This document shows, piece after piece, positions 19,673 to 28,481 of a stretch of 64,000 nt of DNA. Below the pieces are notes generated by a model. The model was not told where the DNA came from. It saw only the letters and a program-made list of their open reading frames with translations, and made no database searches. Positions within the stretch are counted from its first letter, which is position 1, and every line of letters begins with the position of its first letter. This DNA is from Dietzia alimentaria 72 (GTDB lineage: Bacteria; Actinomycetota; Actinomycetes; Mycobacteriales; Mycobacteriaceae), in contig NZ_AGFF01000023.1 of NCBI RefSeq assembly GCF_000226215.1, positions 186,001 to 250,000 on the forward strand, given 5' to 3'. The position numbers and the translations under genes were made by a program.

Positions 19673-20182
19673 ATGGCCGTCAAGATCAAGCTCACCCGCC
19701 TCGGTAAGATCCGCAACCCCCAGTACCGGGTAGTTGTGGCAGACGCCCGCACCCGTCGTGACGGTCGCTCCATCGAGACCATCGGCCTCTACCGCCCCAA
19801 GGAGGAGCCGAGCTTCATCCAGATCGACTCGGAGCGTGCGCAGTACTGGCTCGGCGTGGGCGCCCTGCCGACCGAGGCGGTCGAGCAGCTGCTCAAGCTG
19901 ACCGGTGACTGGCAGAAGTTCAAGGGTATCGATGGTGCCGAGGGCACCCTCAAGACCGCTGAGCCCAAGCCGTCCAAGCTGGACCTGTTCAACAAGGCAC
20001 TCGAGGAGGCCCAGGGCGAGCCGTCGGCCGAGGCCATCACCACCAAGCGCAAGGCCGAGAAGGCCAAGAAGGCTGAAGAGGCCAAGAAGGCCGAGGATGA
20101 GGCCAAGAAGGCCGCCGAGGCAGAGAAGGCATCAGAGTCCGCTGAGGGCGAGTCGTCCGACGCCGAGACGGCTGAGGCCTGA
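19673..20182 (+). CDS. rpsP: 30S ribosomal protein S16
   Basis: Small-subunit protein. The first about 80 residues are standard S16 ([20 protein letters not shown], then [14 protein letters not shown]). The total of 169 aa includes a long Lys/Ala/Glu-rich C-terminal tail, as in other Actinobacteria. The ATG has GAAAGTGAG upstream, a modest ribosome site. It heads rpsP-khpA-rimM-trmD, a conserved translation operon; khpA begins only five bases after its stop. Confidence 0.97.
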   Translation: MAVKIKLTRLGKIRNPQYRVVVADARTRRDGRSIETIGLYRPKEEPSFIQIDSERAQYWLGVGALPTEAVEQLLKLTGDWQKFKGIDGAEGTLKTAEPKPSKLDLFNKALEEAQGEPSAEAITTKRKAEKAKKAEEAKKAEDEAKKAAEAEKASESAEGESSDAETAEA

Positions 20183-20187
20183 GACAG

Positions 20188-20430
20188 ATGAACGACATGG
20201 TCGTCGACGCCGTCGACCACCTCGTCCGCGGAATCGTGTCGGATCCCGACTCGGTCTCCGTCCAGTCGAGTGGTGGTAGGCGCGGCACCGTGATCCGCGT
20301 CGCCGTGGCGCCCGAGGACCTCGGGCGCGTCATCGGGCGCGGCGGACGAACCGCCTCGGCGATCCGCACGATCGTCTCCGCAGTCGCCGGGTCCGGTGTG
20401 CGGGTTGACGTGGTCGACACCGACCGCTGA
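20188..20430 (+). CDS. khpA: KH-domain RNA-binding protein KhpA
   Basis: The 80-aa single KH domain protein has the RNA-binding loop GRVIGRGGRTASAIR. KhpA pairs with KhpB in several Gram-positives and affects small RNAs, cell division and elongation (family knowledge). Its position between rpsP and rimM is conserved. KhpB is not in this window; it usually sits near rpmH/yidC. Confidence 0.9.
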   Translation: MNDMVVDAVDHLVRGIVSDPDSVSVQSSGGRRGTVIRVAVAPEDLGRVIGRGGRTASAIRTIVSAVAGSGVRVDVVDTDR

Positions 20431-20475
20431 ATATCCCAGCACTGATAGACGTCGGTAACCGGAGGTAAGGAAATC

Positions 20476-21009
20476 ATGGAGCTCGTCGTGGGTCGCGTCG
20501 TCAAAGCGCACGGCATCCGCGGGGAGCTCGTGGTGGAGGTGCGGACCGATTCGCCTGAGGAACGGTTCGCACCCGGTAACCGCTTTGTCGGCCGGATCGG
20601 CAAGGGACTGATGTCCTCCGACCGTGAGGTCACCGTAGAAGCCGCCCGGAGTCACTCCGGGCGGCTTCTCGTGCGTCTGGAGGGTATCGGCGATCGTGAC
20701 GCGGCCGACGCGGCCCGCGGCATGCTGCTAATTGTGGACTCCGACTCGCTTCCGGACACGAATGACCCGGACGAGTTCCACGACCACCAACTCGTCGGCC
20801 TTCGGGTCCTCGACACCGCGGGAACCCGGCTCGGTGAAGTCACGGAGATCATGCACACTCCGGCCGGCGAACTCCTCGCCATCCGGCTGGAGAGCGGAAC
20901 CGACGCACTGGTGCCGTTCGTCACGGAGATGGTCCCCGAAGTCGATCTCGAGGCCGGTACTTGCGTGATCGACCCGCCGGAGGGACTGCTCGACCTGGAA
21001 ATCTCATGA
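20476..21009 (+). CDS. rimM: ribosome maturation factor RimM
   Basis: Assists maturation of the 30S head, binding S19 (family knowledge). The 177-aa protein starts [20 protein letters not shown], the usual RimM N-domain, and ends with the PRC barrel ([16 protein letters not shown]...[10 protein letters not shown]). GGAGGTAAGG precedes the ATG. A perfect 15-bp hairpin lies within codons about 54-65 (see separate entry). Its stop overlaps trmD by four bases. Confidence 0.94.
   Translation: MELVVGRVVKAHGIRGELVVEVRTDSPEERFAPGNRFVGRIGKGLMSSDREVTVEAARSHSGRLLVRLEGIGDRDAADAARGMLLIVDSDSLPDTNDPDEFHDHQLVGLRVLDTAGTRLGEVTEIMHTPAGELLAIRLESGTDALVPFVTEMVPEVDLEAGTCVIDPPEGLLDLEIS
20637..20669. other. perfect 15-bp inverted repeat inside rimM
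   Basis: AGAAGCCGCCCGGAG (20637-20651), loop TCA, then the exact complement CTCCGGGCGGCTTCT (20655-20669). It looks like an intrinsic terminator without the U-tract, but sits wholly within the coding sequence, encoding [11 protein letters not shown]. It may cause premature termination, pausing or mRNA processing before trmD. Confidence 0.85.
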
Positions 21010-21809
21010 CCGAACTTGACGACGAGTCGCGTGACCCGCTCATGCGACTCGACGTGGTCACAGTCTTTCCGGAGTATCTGGCACCGCTGCATCTGGCGCT
21101 CCTCGGTCGCGCGATCGATCGAGGGATCCTCGAAGTCGGCATACACGATCTGCGCGACTGGACCCATGACGTTCACAAGGCGGTTGACGACTCGCCATTT
21201 GGCGGCGGACCGGGAATGGTCATGCGTCCCACTGTGTGGGGTGAAGCACTCGACGAACTCGTGCCCACGGCCATGAACGGTGAGGACGCCGCGCGGCCGC
21301 TGCTCGTCGTTCCGACCCCGGCGGGGCGGCCCTTCACGCAGGCTGACGCCCACCGGTACACGAAGCGGCGGCACCTTGTTTTTGCGTGCGGCCGATATGA
21401 AGGAATCGATCAGCGCGTCGTCGACGAGGCCTCCGTACGCATGGACGTCGAAGAAGTCAGCATCGGCGACTACGTCCTGATCGGCGGCGAAGTTGCCGTC
21501 CTCGTGATCGCCGAGGCGGTGGTCCGTCTCCTGCCAGGAGTCCTCGGAAATCGGCGCAGTCACGAGGAGGATTCCTTTTCCGACGGTCTGCTCGAGGGCC
21601 CCAGCTACACACGGCCCGAAGTGTGGCGGGACCGGGTCGTTCCGCAGATCCTCCGTAGCGGAGACCATGCGAAGATCGACAGGTGGCGGCGGGACGAATC
21701 GCTGCGCCGCACGGCTACGCGACGTCCGGACCTTCTGGACAAGGTCGAGTTGGACGCTCGCGACAAGGCCGCCCTCGCTGAATTCGGTTGGTCGGCGGAT
21801 GACCTCTGA
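21006..21809 (+). CDS. trmD: tRNA (guanine37-N1)-methyltransferase TrmD
   Basis: SPOUT-class enzyme that methylates G37 next to the anticodon, preventing +1 frameshifts (family knowledge). The knotted SAM site appears as [13 protein letters not shown] and [17 protein letters not shown]; the N-terminus has [12 protein letters not shown] and [16 protein letters not shown] 21006 overlaps the rimM stop (ATGA) and gives 267 aa; ATG 21042 (MRLDVV) is equally family-like, so the first 12 residues are uncertain. Confidence 0.95.
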   Translation: MTELDDESRDPLMRLDVVTVFPEYLAPLHLALLGRAIDRGILEVGIHDLRDWTHDVHKAVDDSPFGGGPGMVMRPTVWGEALDELVPTAMNGEDAARPLLVVPTPAGRPFTQADAHRYTKRRHLVFACGRYEGIDQRVVDEASVRMDVEEVSIGDYVLIGGEVAVLVIAEAVVRLLPGVLGNRRSHEEDSFSDGLLEGPSYTRPEVWRDRVVPQILRSGDHAKIDRWRRDESLRRTATRRPDLLDKVELDARDKAALAEFGWSADDL

Positions 21810-21855
21810 TTTTGGTCGCGCGGACAGTCGGTGGCACACTAACGGGGTTGACCTA

Positions 21856-21876
21856 GCGGGTGCGTAGCGCACCCGC
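21856..21876 (+). other. hairpin in the trmD-rplS spacer
   Basis: GCGGGTGCG and CGCACCCGC form a perfect 9-bp stem with the loop TAG, 96 bases before rplS. It could terminate trmD transcripts or be part of the rplS leader. No U-run follows. TTGACCTAGC immediately before it recurs upstream of map, meaning unknown. Confidence 0.5.
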
Positions 21877-21971
21877 GGACGGTTGCGCTGATCCGGGGCA
21901 CGAACCGGTCGACCCGCCGGAAGGTGGGCGCCAGGGTCCTCTGTCCTCATTCCTGACATGCAAGGAACACA

Positions 21972-22313
21972 ATGAACAAGCTCGACTTTATCGATAACAA
22001 GTCCCTACGGGACGACATCCCGGCCTTCCGTGCCGGTGACACCCTCGACGTACACGTCAAGGTCATCGAGGGCGCCAAGGAGCGTATCCAGGTCTTCAAG
22101 GGAGTCGTCATCCGTCGTCAGGGTGGCGGAGTGCGTGAGACGTTCACCGTCCGCAAGATCTCGTTCGGCGTCGGCGTTGAGCGCACCTTCCCGGTGCACT
22201 CACCCAACATCGATCGCATCGACGTGCTGGTCCGCGGCGACGTGCGCCGCGCGAAGCTGTACTACCTGCGTGAGCTCCGCGGCAAGGCCGCCAAGATCAA
22301 GGAGAAGCGCTGA
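21972..22313 (+). CDS. rplS: 50S ribosomal protein L19
   Basis: Large-subunit protein at the subunit interface. The 113 aa carry the L19 signature [21 protein letters not shown] and [15 protein letters not shown], and end in the usual basic helix ([11 protein letters not shown]). The ATG is preceded by AAGGAA. The gene follows trmD after 162 bases, so it may be transcribed separately. Confidence 0.97.
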   Translation: MNKLDFIDNKSLRDDIPAFRAGDTLDVHVKVIEGAKERIQVFKGVVIRRQGGGVRETFTVRKISFGVGVERTFPVHSPNIDRIDVLVRGDVRRAKLYYLRELRGKAAKIKEKR

Positions 22314-22362
22314 TCGCGTAGAGCTGGCCGGACTCGGTCGCCTCAGGCGATCAGGGATCGAC

Positions 22363-22368
22363 TACGCT
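22363..22368 (+). promoter_or_regulatory. -10 element, probable leaderless start of lepB
   Basis: TACGCT lies 7 bases before the lepB GTG (22376), the same layout as proS and several other genes here. No Shine-Dalgarno sequence is present. Confidence 0.5.
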
Positions 22369-22375
22369 CGTCCGG

Positions 22376-23140
22376 GTGAGCAGCACCGAATCACCTGGAC
22401 ATGACCCCGCCGAGCCGGGGCCCCGCACTGACGGGGCCCCGGCTCACGGCGTCGAGAAGAAGGGTCAGCCCTGGTACATCGAGATTCCCGTGCTCGTGGT
22501 GATCGCGCTGGTCCTGGTGTTCGTCTTCCAGACGTTCGTCGGTCGCGTCTACCAGATCCCCTCGGAGTCGATGGAGCCCACTTTGCATGGGTGCACGGGG
22601 TGCACGGGTGACCGGATTTTCGTTGACAAGATCTCCTACCTCCTCGGCGACCCCGAGCCCGGTGACGTTGTCGTTTTCGAAGGCCCGGACTCCTGGAACC
22701 AGGGGTATCAGTCGATTCGCTCGGACAACGCGATCGTCCGCACGCTGCAGAACATCGGGGGAGTCATCGGGATAGTCCCTCCCGACCAGAACGACCTCGT
22801 CAAACGTGTGATCGCTGTGGGCGGGCAGACCGTCGGAGGGTGTGCGCCGGATGGTGGTCTGCTGGTCGACGGTCAACCACTGGACGAGCCCTATCTCGAG
22901 GAAACGCCCTCGCCGGCACGAAACCCCCTCAACTGTGCTTTCGGCCCGGTCACAGTGCCTGAGGGCAATTATTGGGTGATGGGTGACAACCGCGGCAACT
23001 CCGCTGACTCCCGGTTCCACATGGGCGACGAGTTCCAGGGCTCGATCCCCGAGGAGAACATCATCGGGAAGGTCCAGGCGATCATTCTGCCGTTCAACCG
23101 GATCGGCACAGTCTCCTCACCGGTCATCAGCGGCGGGTGA
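22376..23140 (+). CDS. lepB: signal peptidase I
   Basis: Membrane serine protease that removes signal peptides from exported proteins (family knowledge). The 254-aa protein has a Pro-rich cytoplasmic start, one membrane helix at about residues 36-55, then the catalytic Ser65 in PSESMEPTL and Lys143 in [10 protein letters not shown], followed by [11 protein letters not shown]. Two nearby cysteines (GCTGCTGDR) occur in the first extracytoplasmic segment, as in mycobacterial LepB. GTG 22376 is the only reasonable start before the helix. A perfect 14-bp hairpin lies in codons 13-24. The stop overlaps rnhB. Confidence 0.95.
   Translation: MSSTESPGHDPAEPGPRTDGAPAHGVEKKGQPWYIEIPVLVVIALVLVFVFQTFVGRVYQIPSESMEPTLHGCTGCTGDRIFVDKISYLLGDPEPGDVVVFEGPDSWNQGYQSIRSDNAIVRTLQNIGGVIGIVPPDQNDLVKRVIAVGGQTVGGCAPDGGLLVDGQPLDEPYLEETPSPARNPLNCAFGPVTVPEGNYWVMGDNRGNSADSRFHMGDEFQGSIPEENIIGKVQAIILPFNRIGTVSSPVISGG
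22412..22445. other. perfect 14-bp hairpin inside the start of lepB
   Basis: GAGCCGGGGCCCCG (22412-22425), loop CACTGA, exact complement (22432-22445). It begins 36 bases into lepB and encodes part of its disordered Pro-rich N-terminus. It looks like a terminator for rplS that lies inside the next gene; a transcript starting at the lepB -10 would also run through it. Confidence 0.85.
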
Positions 23141-23829
23141 GTCTGGTTCGGCCCGGACTGGAGCTGCCCGGCCGCGTCCGGGTGACCCGGAGAGGCGGAA
23201 GGCTGGCACTGGAGGCGGCACTATCCCGCCGCGGTCTCGGTCCCGTGGCCGGCGTGGACGAGGCGGGGCGCGGGTGTTGTGCCGGGCCGCTGGTGGTGGC
23301 CGCGTGCGTCCTCGGCGACCGATTGCACCCGGAGTTGGCGGATCTCGACGACTCGAAAAAACTTTCTCCGACCACTCGGCACCGACTCCACGACGCAGTT
23401 CTGCGGCGTGCGGTGGCCACGTCGGTGGTCGTGATCGACCCCGCTCGGATCGACGCGCGAGGGATCCACCGCTGCAACCTGGAGGGGATGCGTCGGGCGG
23501 TCGCGGGCCTGGATGCCGCTCCCGGATTCGTCCTGACCGACGGATTCGCAGTGGACGGGTTCGGATGTCAGTCCACATCGGTGATCGGGGGTGATGGCGT
23601 GGCCGCATCCATCGCCGCCGCGAGTGTCCTCGCGAAGGTGACGCGTGATCAGATTATGGTGGAGATTGACTCGCGCTACCCGGGATACGGGTTCGCCGCC
23701 CACAAGGGCTACGGCACCGCGCGTCACGTCAGGGCGATCGAGGAGCTCGGTCCCAGCGACATCCACCGAATGTCGTACGCCAACGTCCGTCGCGCCGCGC
23801 AGGCGCATTCGAGGAGCAACACGAGATGA
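23137..23829 (+). CDS. rnhB: ribonuclease HII
   Basis: Cuts RNA in RNA-DNA hybrids and removes single ribonucleotides (family knowledge). The 230-aa protein has [20 protein letters not shown] with the catalytic Asp-Glu pair, DSKKLSP, and the later acidic motif in VLTDGFAV, plus HKGYGT. The GTG overlaps the lepB stop (GTGA). lepB-rnhB-DUF2469 is a conserved actinobacterial trio with overlapping ends. Confidence 0.96.
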   Translation: MSLVRPGLELPGRVRVTRRGGRLALEAALSRRGLGPVAGVDEAGRGCCAGPLVVAACVLGDRLHPELADLDDSKKLSPTTRHRLHDAVLRRAVATSVVVIDPARIDARGIHRCNLEGMRRAVAGLDAAPGFVLTDGFAVDGFGCQSTSVIGGDGVAASIAAASVLAKVTRDQIMVEIDSRYPGYGFAAHKGYGTARHVRAIEELGPSDIHRMSYANVRRAAQAHSRSNTR

Positions 23830-24131
23830 GCGCCGAGGATCTGGAGAACTACGAGACCGAGATGGAGCTCTCGCTCTACCGCGAGTACCGCGACATCGTC
23901 GGGCAGTTCACCTACGTCGTCGAGACGGAGCGGCGTTTCTACCTCGCCAACGCCGTGGAATTGATTCCCCGGTCCGCTGACGGTGAGGTCTACTTCGACG
24001 TGCGGATGTCCGACGCCTGGGTCTGGGATATGTACCGACCTGCACGTTTCGTCAAGTACGTTCGAGTCCTGACTTTCAAGGACGTCAACATCGAGGAGTT
24101 GGACAAGCCGGAACTCCGCCTACCGGAGTAG
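23826..24131 (+). CDS. DUF2469 family protein
   Basis: Conserved 101-aa actinobacterial protein of unknown function. It is acidic at its start ([23 protein letters not shown]), with aromatic-rich strands ([32 protein letters not shown]). It has no signal peptide or membrane helix. The ATG overlaps the rnhB stop by four bases, and a strong hairpin follows, so it closes the lepB-rnhB unit. Co-translation hints at a link to RNase HII or protein export, but nothing in the sequence proves it. Confidence 0.85.
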   Translation: MSAEDLENYETEMELSLYREYRDIVGQFTYVVETERRFYLANAVELIPRSADGEVYFDVRMSDAWVWDMYRPARFVKYVRVLTFKDVNIEELDKPELRLPE

Positions 24132-24179
24132 CCCCGGAACCAATTCTCCACAACCTCCGCTGTCTCCACAGGCAGCCCC

Positions 24180-24210
24180 CGGCCCGGTCAGTATCACGCT
24201 GACCGGGCCG
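24180..24210 (+). terminator. terminator after DUF2469
   Basis: A perfect 12-bp stem (CGGCCCGGTCAG at 24180-24191 with its complement at 24199-24210), a 7-base loop and TTTG directly after. This is the best intrinsic-terminator candidate in the first half of the window. Confidence 0.7.
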
Positions 24211-24276
24211 TTTGCGTCAGGCAGTGTGAGCCGCGGCGAGCCCGGACGGTCCGGGCTGGTCGGGGAGGGGCTCGCT

Positions 24277-24678
24277 ATGGCGGGAATCAGGGCTGGAACG
24301 GCCGCCGGCGGGGGCGGTCTGGATCCGCGAGGACGGATCGGAGAAACAGGTGAGGAATACGCGGCCGGACTTTTTCGGGCGCGCGGCGGAGTGGTAATCG
24401 GCCGGAACTGGCGCTGCGCGTCGGGAGAACTGGATCTCGTGGTGCTCGATGCGGGAGGCCGGCTGCGATTCGTAGAGGTCAAGACCCGTACAGGTGTCGG
24501 CTTCGGCACACCCGCTGAGGCGGTGACAGAAGACAAGCGGCGCCGGATCCGGAAAGTCGCTCGCGAATGGTTGTCCGCACATCCGGGTGGCTGGCGTGAG
24601 GTCTGTTTTGACGTGGTCGGGGTGGATCTCTCCGATCCATCGCGGCCCCGGCTCGAGTTGTTTGAGGAAGTGTTCTAG
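24277..24678 (+). CDS. YraN family endonuclease-like protein (UPF0102)
   Basis: The 133-aa protein has a Holliday-junction-resolvase-like fold (family knowledge). Visible motifs are GETGEEYAAGLFRARG, NWRCASGELDLVVLD (the Glu-Leu-Asp of the nuclease core) and RFVEVKTRTGVGFG (the ExK). ATG 24277 is chosen for the strong GGGGAGGGG six bases upstream; the GTG at 24226 would add 17 residues. It directly abuts the comM-like gene (stop, then GTG). yraN-comM-dprA is a conserved cluster. Confidence 0.88.
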   Translation: MAGIRAGTAAGGGGLDPRGRIGETGEEYAAGLFRARGGVVIGRNWRCASGELDLVVLDAGGRLRFVEVKTRTGVGFGTPAEAVTEDKRRRIRKVAREWLSAHPGGWREVCFDVVGVDLSDPSRPRLELFEEVF

Positions 24679-26196
24679 GTGGCGCTGGGGCGAACGTGGG
24701 CGGTGACTCTGTCCGGGGTCGGTGGGCAGTTGGTCGAGGTCGAGGCGGATGTGGGCAGGGGCCTACCCGGAGTGAGCATCGTCGGCTTGCCGGACTCGGC
24801 CGTCCTCCAGGCCCGCGAACGGATGCGTGCCGCTGTGATCAACTCGGGCCTGACCTGGCCGGGAAGAAAGGTCGTTCTATCGCTGTCGCCGGCAGCGATA
24901 CCGAAGCGTGGATCGGGGTTCGACCTCCCGCTGGCCGTGGGGACGCTCGCAGCGTCGGGCGAGTTACCGGGCCCGGGGTTCGACGAAACCCTGCTGGTTG
25001 GGGAACTCGCACTGGACGGTCGGGTACGACCGGTCAGGGGTGTGCTCCCGGCAGTTCTCGCAGCGAGAGAGGCCGGGTTGGTGCGGGCGATCGTCCCGGC
25101 CGAAAACTTGGCTGAGGCGCGACTCGTACGAGGGATCGACACGGCCGGAGTGGACTCGTTGGCGATGCTCGCGGCCTGGAGCAGGGGGTCCGGAAATCTG
25201 GTCGCACACGCGCCACCACCGCGCGAGGCGAAGGAGCGCGATCTGTCGGACCTGGCGGAGGTTCACGGTCAGGAAGATTGCCGTCGAGCCGTGGAGGTCG
25301 CGGCCGCGGGTGGCCACGCACTTCTCCTCCGCGGGGCGCCGGGAACGGGAAAAACCATGCTCGCGCGGCGGCTGCCGGGCCTGTTGCCCGATCTCGCCGA
25401 GTCCGAGGCACTGGAGACCACCGCGATCCTGTCGGTGTTGGGGAGGCTCTCCCCGGAGGATCCACTGCTTCGCAGACCACCCCTCGTGGCCCCGCATCAC
25501 TCGGCGTCCATGGCCTCTCTCGTCGGGGGCGGATCGACGGTCGCCCATCCCGGGGCCGCCACCCTGGCTCATCGGGGTGTCCTGTTCCTCGACGAATGCG
25601 CGGAGTTTCCTAGTCGAGTCCTGGACAGTCTCCGGACCCCTCTCGAGGACGGGGAGGTCCGTATCGCCCGAGGGGGCAGGATCTGGGTGTTTCCTGCCCG
25701 CTTCCAACTCGTGCTGGCGGCGAATGACTGCCCGTGCGGCAGTGCGCGTCCGGACGACTGTGCGTGCACTCCGAACGCGCGTCGGCGATATGGCAAATCG
25801 CTCACGGGACCCCTTCGCGACCGTATCGACATTGCCGCACGGACCCTGCCGATGGGTTCCGGGATCCTCTCGTCGGGTGAGGTGGAGGACACCGCGCTGG
25901 TGAGGGCGAGGGTGTCGACGGCGAGGTCCGCTGCCGTCGAGCGGTGGGCCGCCTGCCCAGACGCCGCGGGCGCTCGATCGAACGCAGATGTTCCCGGGCG
26001 AGTGTTGCGAACGGGGTTGGGCCCGGGCAGTAGCGGGTCGCGCCTGCTTGACCGTGCGCTGGCCCATGGCGTGCTGTCCCCACGTGGTGTTGACCGGTGT
26101 CTGCGGTTGGCGTGGACGCTGGCAGATCTGGAAGGGGCCTGTGTTCCCAGCGAGGCGCACGTGTCGGAGGCTCTCGTGTTGAGGGGAGAAGACTGA
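24679..26196 (+). CDS. YifB/ComM family Mg-chelatase-like AAA+ ATPase
   Basis: ComM in naturally competent bacteria is a hexameric helicase that promotes branch migration during integration of foreign DNA (established for Vibrio; inferred here). The 505-aa protein has an N-terminal Lon-protease-like fold (GLPGVSIVGLPDSAV, LSPAAIPKRGSGFDLP), Walker A GAPGTGKT at residues 219-226, Walker B VLFLDECAEF, and a Cys cluster (NDCPCG..DDCAC) typical of the family. It starts right after the yraN stop and ends one base into dprA, so the three are coupled. Confidence 0.92.
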   Translation: MALGRTWAVTLSGVGGQLVEVEADVGRGLPGVSIVGLPDSAVLQARERMRAAVINSGLTWPGRKVVLSLSPAAIPKRGSGFDLPLAVGTLAASGELPGPGFDETLLVGELALDGRVRPVRGVLPAVLAAREAGLVRAIVPAENLAEARLVRGIDTAGVDSLAMLAAWSRGSGNLVAHAPPPREAKERDLSDLAEVHGQEDCRRAVEVAAAGGHALLLRGAPGTGKTMLARRLPGLLPDLAESEALETTAILSVLGRLSPEDPLLRRPPLVAPHHSASMASLVGGGSTVAHPGAATLAHRGVLFLDECAEFPSRVLDSLRTPLEDGEVRIARGGRIWVFPARFQLVLAANDCPCGSARPDDCACTPNARRRYGKSLTGPLRDRIDIAARTLPMGSGILSSGEVEDTALVRARVSTARSAAVERWAACPDAAGARSNADVPGRVLRTGLGPGSSGSRLLDRALAHGVLSPRGVDRCLRLAWTLADLEGACVPSEAHVSEALVLRGED

Positions 26197-27401
26197 TGGG
26201 GGAATCGGAGACAGGAATGAACTGGGTGACGCAGGAGGAACGGGAGGCTTTCGCCTATCTGGGGGCGGTCACGGAGAGGCCGACCGCTCAGCTGTGGGAC
26301 CTGGTGGACTCGGTGGGGCCGGTCGAGGCACAGGCGCTCATCCGCGCGGGCAGGGTGGTTGCGGAACTCGGCGCCCAATCCGAGTCACGTCGTGACCGGG
26401 TGGACGGTGCCCAACTGCTGGAGGCCGCCGCGGAAGTCGGGGCGCGGCTTCTGGTGCCGGGTGATCCAGGCTGGCCCGCCGCGGCCCTTGAGCCGCTTGA
26501 TCGCCCCCGCGGTAGGCGGCGATCCAGCCAATCCGGGTTAGCGATCGCCCTCAGGCCACTCGGTCTGTGGTGGCGTGGTCCCGCGGATCCGGAGCGGATC
26601 CTGTCGCGGTCAGTCGCCGTGGTCGGGACCCGGGCGCCCACCTCCTACGGACGAGCCGTGACTGCTGATCTCAGTGCGGGCGTGTCTGCGGAGGGGTTCA
26701 CCGTCGTCTCAGGTGGGGCGTTCGGCATCGATGCGGCGGCTCACCGTGCGGTTCTTGGGGTGGGCGGGTGCACTATCGCGGTCCTGGCGGGCGGCGTGGA
26801 TCGTCTCTACCCACGGGGCAACGACGGGCTGCTGCGTGCCATTGCGGAGTCGGGAGCGGTGATCTCAGAACAGCCACCGGAGACCGGGGTGACCCGCTAT
26901 CGGTTCCTCGACAGGAACAGAATCATCGCGGCTCTGGGTGCCTCCACCGTAGTGGTGGAGGCGGCGGCGCGCAGTGGAGCCCTGAGCACCGCAGCATGGG
27001 CTGATGCGATCGGACGGCCCGTGGGCGCGGTGCCCGGTCCTGTTACTTCGGTGGCCTCGGTGGGATGCCATCTGTTGATCAGGGACAGGGGTGCGGTTCT
27101 GGTCGGTCGCACGGCGGACGTGGTGGAACTCGCGGGCGATATGGGGGAGACCAGCCCACCTCCATCAGGGGAGGTCTCCTCCTGGGATGGGATCGACGAC
27201 GTGACCCGGAGGATTCTCGAGGCACTCCCCACGTCAGGTGGCGCAGCTCCCGCTGAGATCGCGGCGTCCGCGGGAATCGCGCCAGCCACCACCAGAGCGG
27301 TCCTCGGTCGACTGATGTCGGCAGGGGCTGCGGTTCGCTGCTCGGAAGGCTGGCGTCGCGCCGGTGACGGAGGACTGCAGCTCTCACTAGCGGTCGACTG
27401 A
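26196..27401 (+). CDS. dprA: DNA-processing protein DprA
   Basis: DprA loads RecA on incoming single-stranded DNA during transformation; its role in non-competent Actinobacteria is unclear (family knowledge). The 401-aa protein has the Rossmann-like core VAVVGTRAPTSYG, SGGAFGIDAAAHR, LAGGVDRLYPRGN and RNRIIAALG, with a C-terminal winged-helix-like segment (DDVTRRILEALPTSGGAAPAEIA). ATG 26196 shares its A with the comM stop (TGATG) and has GAGGGGAG upstream. A basic linker (RPRGRRRSSQ) separates the N-terminal domain from the core. Confidence 0.93.
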   Translation: MGESETGMNWVTQEEREAFAYLGAVTERPTAQLWDLVDSVGPVEAQALIRAGRVVAELGAQSESRRDRVDGAQLLEAAAEVGARLLVPGDPGWPAAALEPLDRPRGRRRSSQSGLAIALRPLGLWWRGPADPERILSRSVAVVGTRAPTSYGRAVTADLSAGVSAEGFTVVSGGAFGIDAAAHRAVLGVGGCTIAVLAGGVDRLYPRGNDGLLRAIAESGAVISEQPPETGVTRYRFLDRNRIIAALGASTVVVEAAARSGALSTAAWADAIGRPVGAVPGPVTSVASVGCHLLIRDRGAVLVGRTADVVELAGDMGETSPPPSGEVSSWDGIDDVTRRILEALPTSGGAAPAEIAASAGIAPATTRAVLGRLMSAGAAVRCSEGWRRAGDGGLQLSLAVD

Positions 27402-27478
27402 GGTGATCCGACTAGCTCCAGCCGTTCTCGACGATGCCCCGGTCGGTGGTCTCGCTTGCACACTCAAGTGACACCAGT

Positions 27479-27484
27479 GACAAT
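27479..27484 (+). promoter_or_regulatory. -10-like element before xerC
   Basis: GACAAT, a near match to TANNNT, is 8 bases before the ATG at 27493; the same hexamer precedes dxr. No ribosome site is seen, so a leaderless start is possible. Confidence 0.35.
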
Positions 27485-27492
27485 TGATTCTC

Positions 27493-28461
27493 ATGGGACA
27501 GGAGCGGCGTGTCGGTCGGGGGGTACATGAACTCGCCGAGCCGCTAGAGGCGATTGTCGACGAGTTCGTCGAATACCTGCGGACCGGCCGATCCCGGTCC
27601 GTGGCCACCCTGCGTTCCTACCGATCAGACGTCCGTGGACTCCTCGCACACCTCACCGCGGGTGAGGAGGGCCCGTCCACCGCAGCCGATCTCGGAGTCG
27701 GGCTGACATTGCCCGCGCTTCGGGGTTGGCTGGCGGCCCAGGTCTCCGCTGGCGCCGCCAGGTCGAGCATCGCCCGGCGTGTGGCGGCGGCGAGATCCTT
27801 CAGCACATGGGCTGCACGATCCGGGCTGTTGCCGACGGACGTCGCGGCCCGACTCGAGGCGCCGCGGGCGCAGCGTCACCTGCCCGAGGTACTGGACGTC
27901 ACTCAGGCGGCCGACACCCTCAGGACCACCGAACTCGGAGCCGAGCAGGGTGACCCGATCGCACTTCGCGATCGCCTGGTCGTTGAGTTGCTGTATTCCT
28001 GCGGAATCCGTGTGGCGGAACTCTGTGGGCTCGACGTCGACGATGTGGACACCACCCGACGCCTGCTGCTGGTGGTAGGCAAAGGCGACCGCGAGAGATC
28101 CGTACCCTACGGGGTGCCCGCGGAGCGGGCACTGACTGCGTGGATCACCGCCGGACGACCAGCAATCGCGGCTGATGACTCGGGGCCGGCGCTTCTGCTA
28201 GGGGCGAGGGGCGGAAGGTTGGACCCCCGTGCCGCCCGGCGGATCGTCAACGAGGTCACAGCCGCCACCCCGGGGTCGCCGCAGGTCTCGCCCCACGCCC
28301 TTCGACACAGTTCCGCCACTCATATGCTCGAGGGCGGGGCGGACCTGCGTCACGTGCAGGAGCTCCTCGGCCATTCCACGCCCGCAACTACTCAGATCTA
28401 TACACACGTCTCCGCAGAGCGCCTGCGGGCGGCCTATCGGGGCGCGCACCCCCGGGCCTGA
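27493..28461 (+). CDS. xerC: tyrosine recombinase XerC
   Basis: Resolves chromosome dimers at dif together with XerD (family knowledge). The 322-aa protein has the N-terminal SAM-like core-binding domain ([18 protein letters not shown]) and the full catalytic set: Arg in SCGIRVAEL, Lys in [33 protein letters not shown] with the nucleophilic Tyr. Its chromosomal place after dprA is conserved and there are no att repeats nearby, so I regard it as the housekeeping recombinase rather than an integrase. Start ATG 27493; a TTG nine bases earlier is possible. Confidence 0.93.
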   Translation: MGQERRVGRGVHELAEPLEAIVDEFVEYLRTGRSRSVATLRSYRSDVRGLLAHLTAGEEGPSTAADLGVGLTLPALRGWLAAQVSAGAARSSIARRVAAARSFSTWAARSGLLPTDVAARLEAPRAQRHLPEVLDVTQAADTLRTTELGAEQGDPIALRDRLVVELLYSCGIRVAELCGLDVDDVDTTRRLLLVVGKGDRERSVPYGVPAERALTAWITAGRPAIAADDSGPALLLGARGGRLDPRAARRIVNEVTAATPGSPQVSPHALRHSSATHMLEGGADLRHVQELLGHSTPATTQIYTHVSAERLRAAYRGAHPRA

Positions 28462-28481
28462 GCGCCGGGACACCCCAGGGG

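Noticed and set aside
21848-21857. TTGACCTAGC shared by the rplS and map upstream regions (also 40764-40773)
   Set aside because: Only ten bases, at different distances from the genes and without a matching -10 at correct spacing. Probably chance.
27493-28461. xerC as an integrase of a mobile element
   Set aside because: Full XerC-type motifs, conserved place after dprA, and no attachment repeats or cargo genes beside it.
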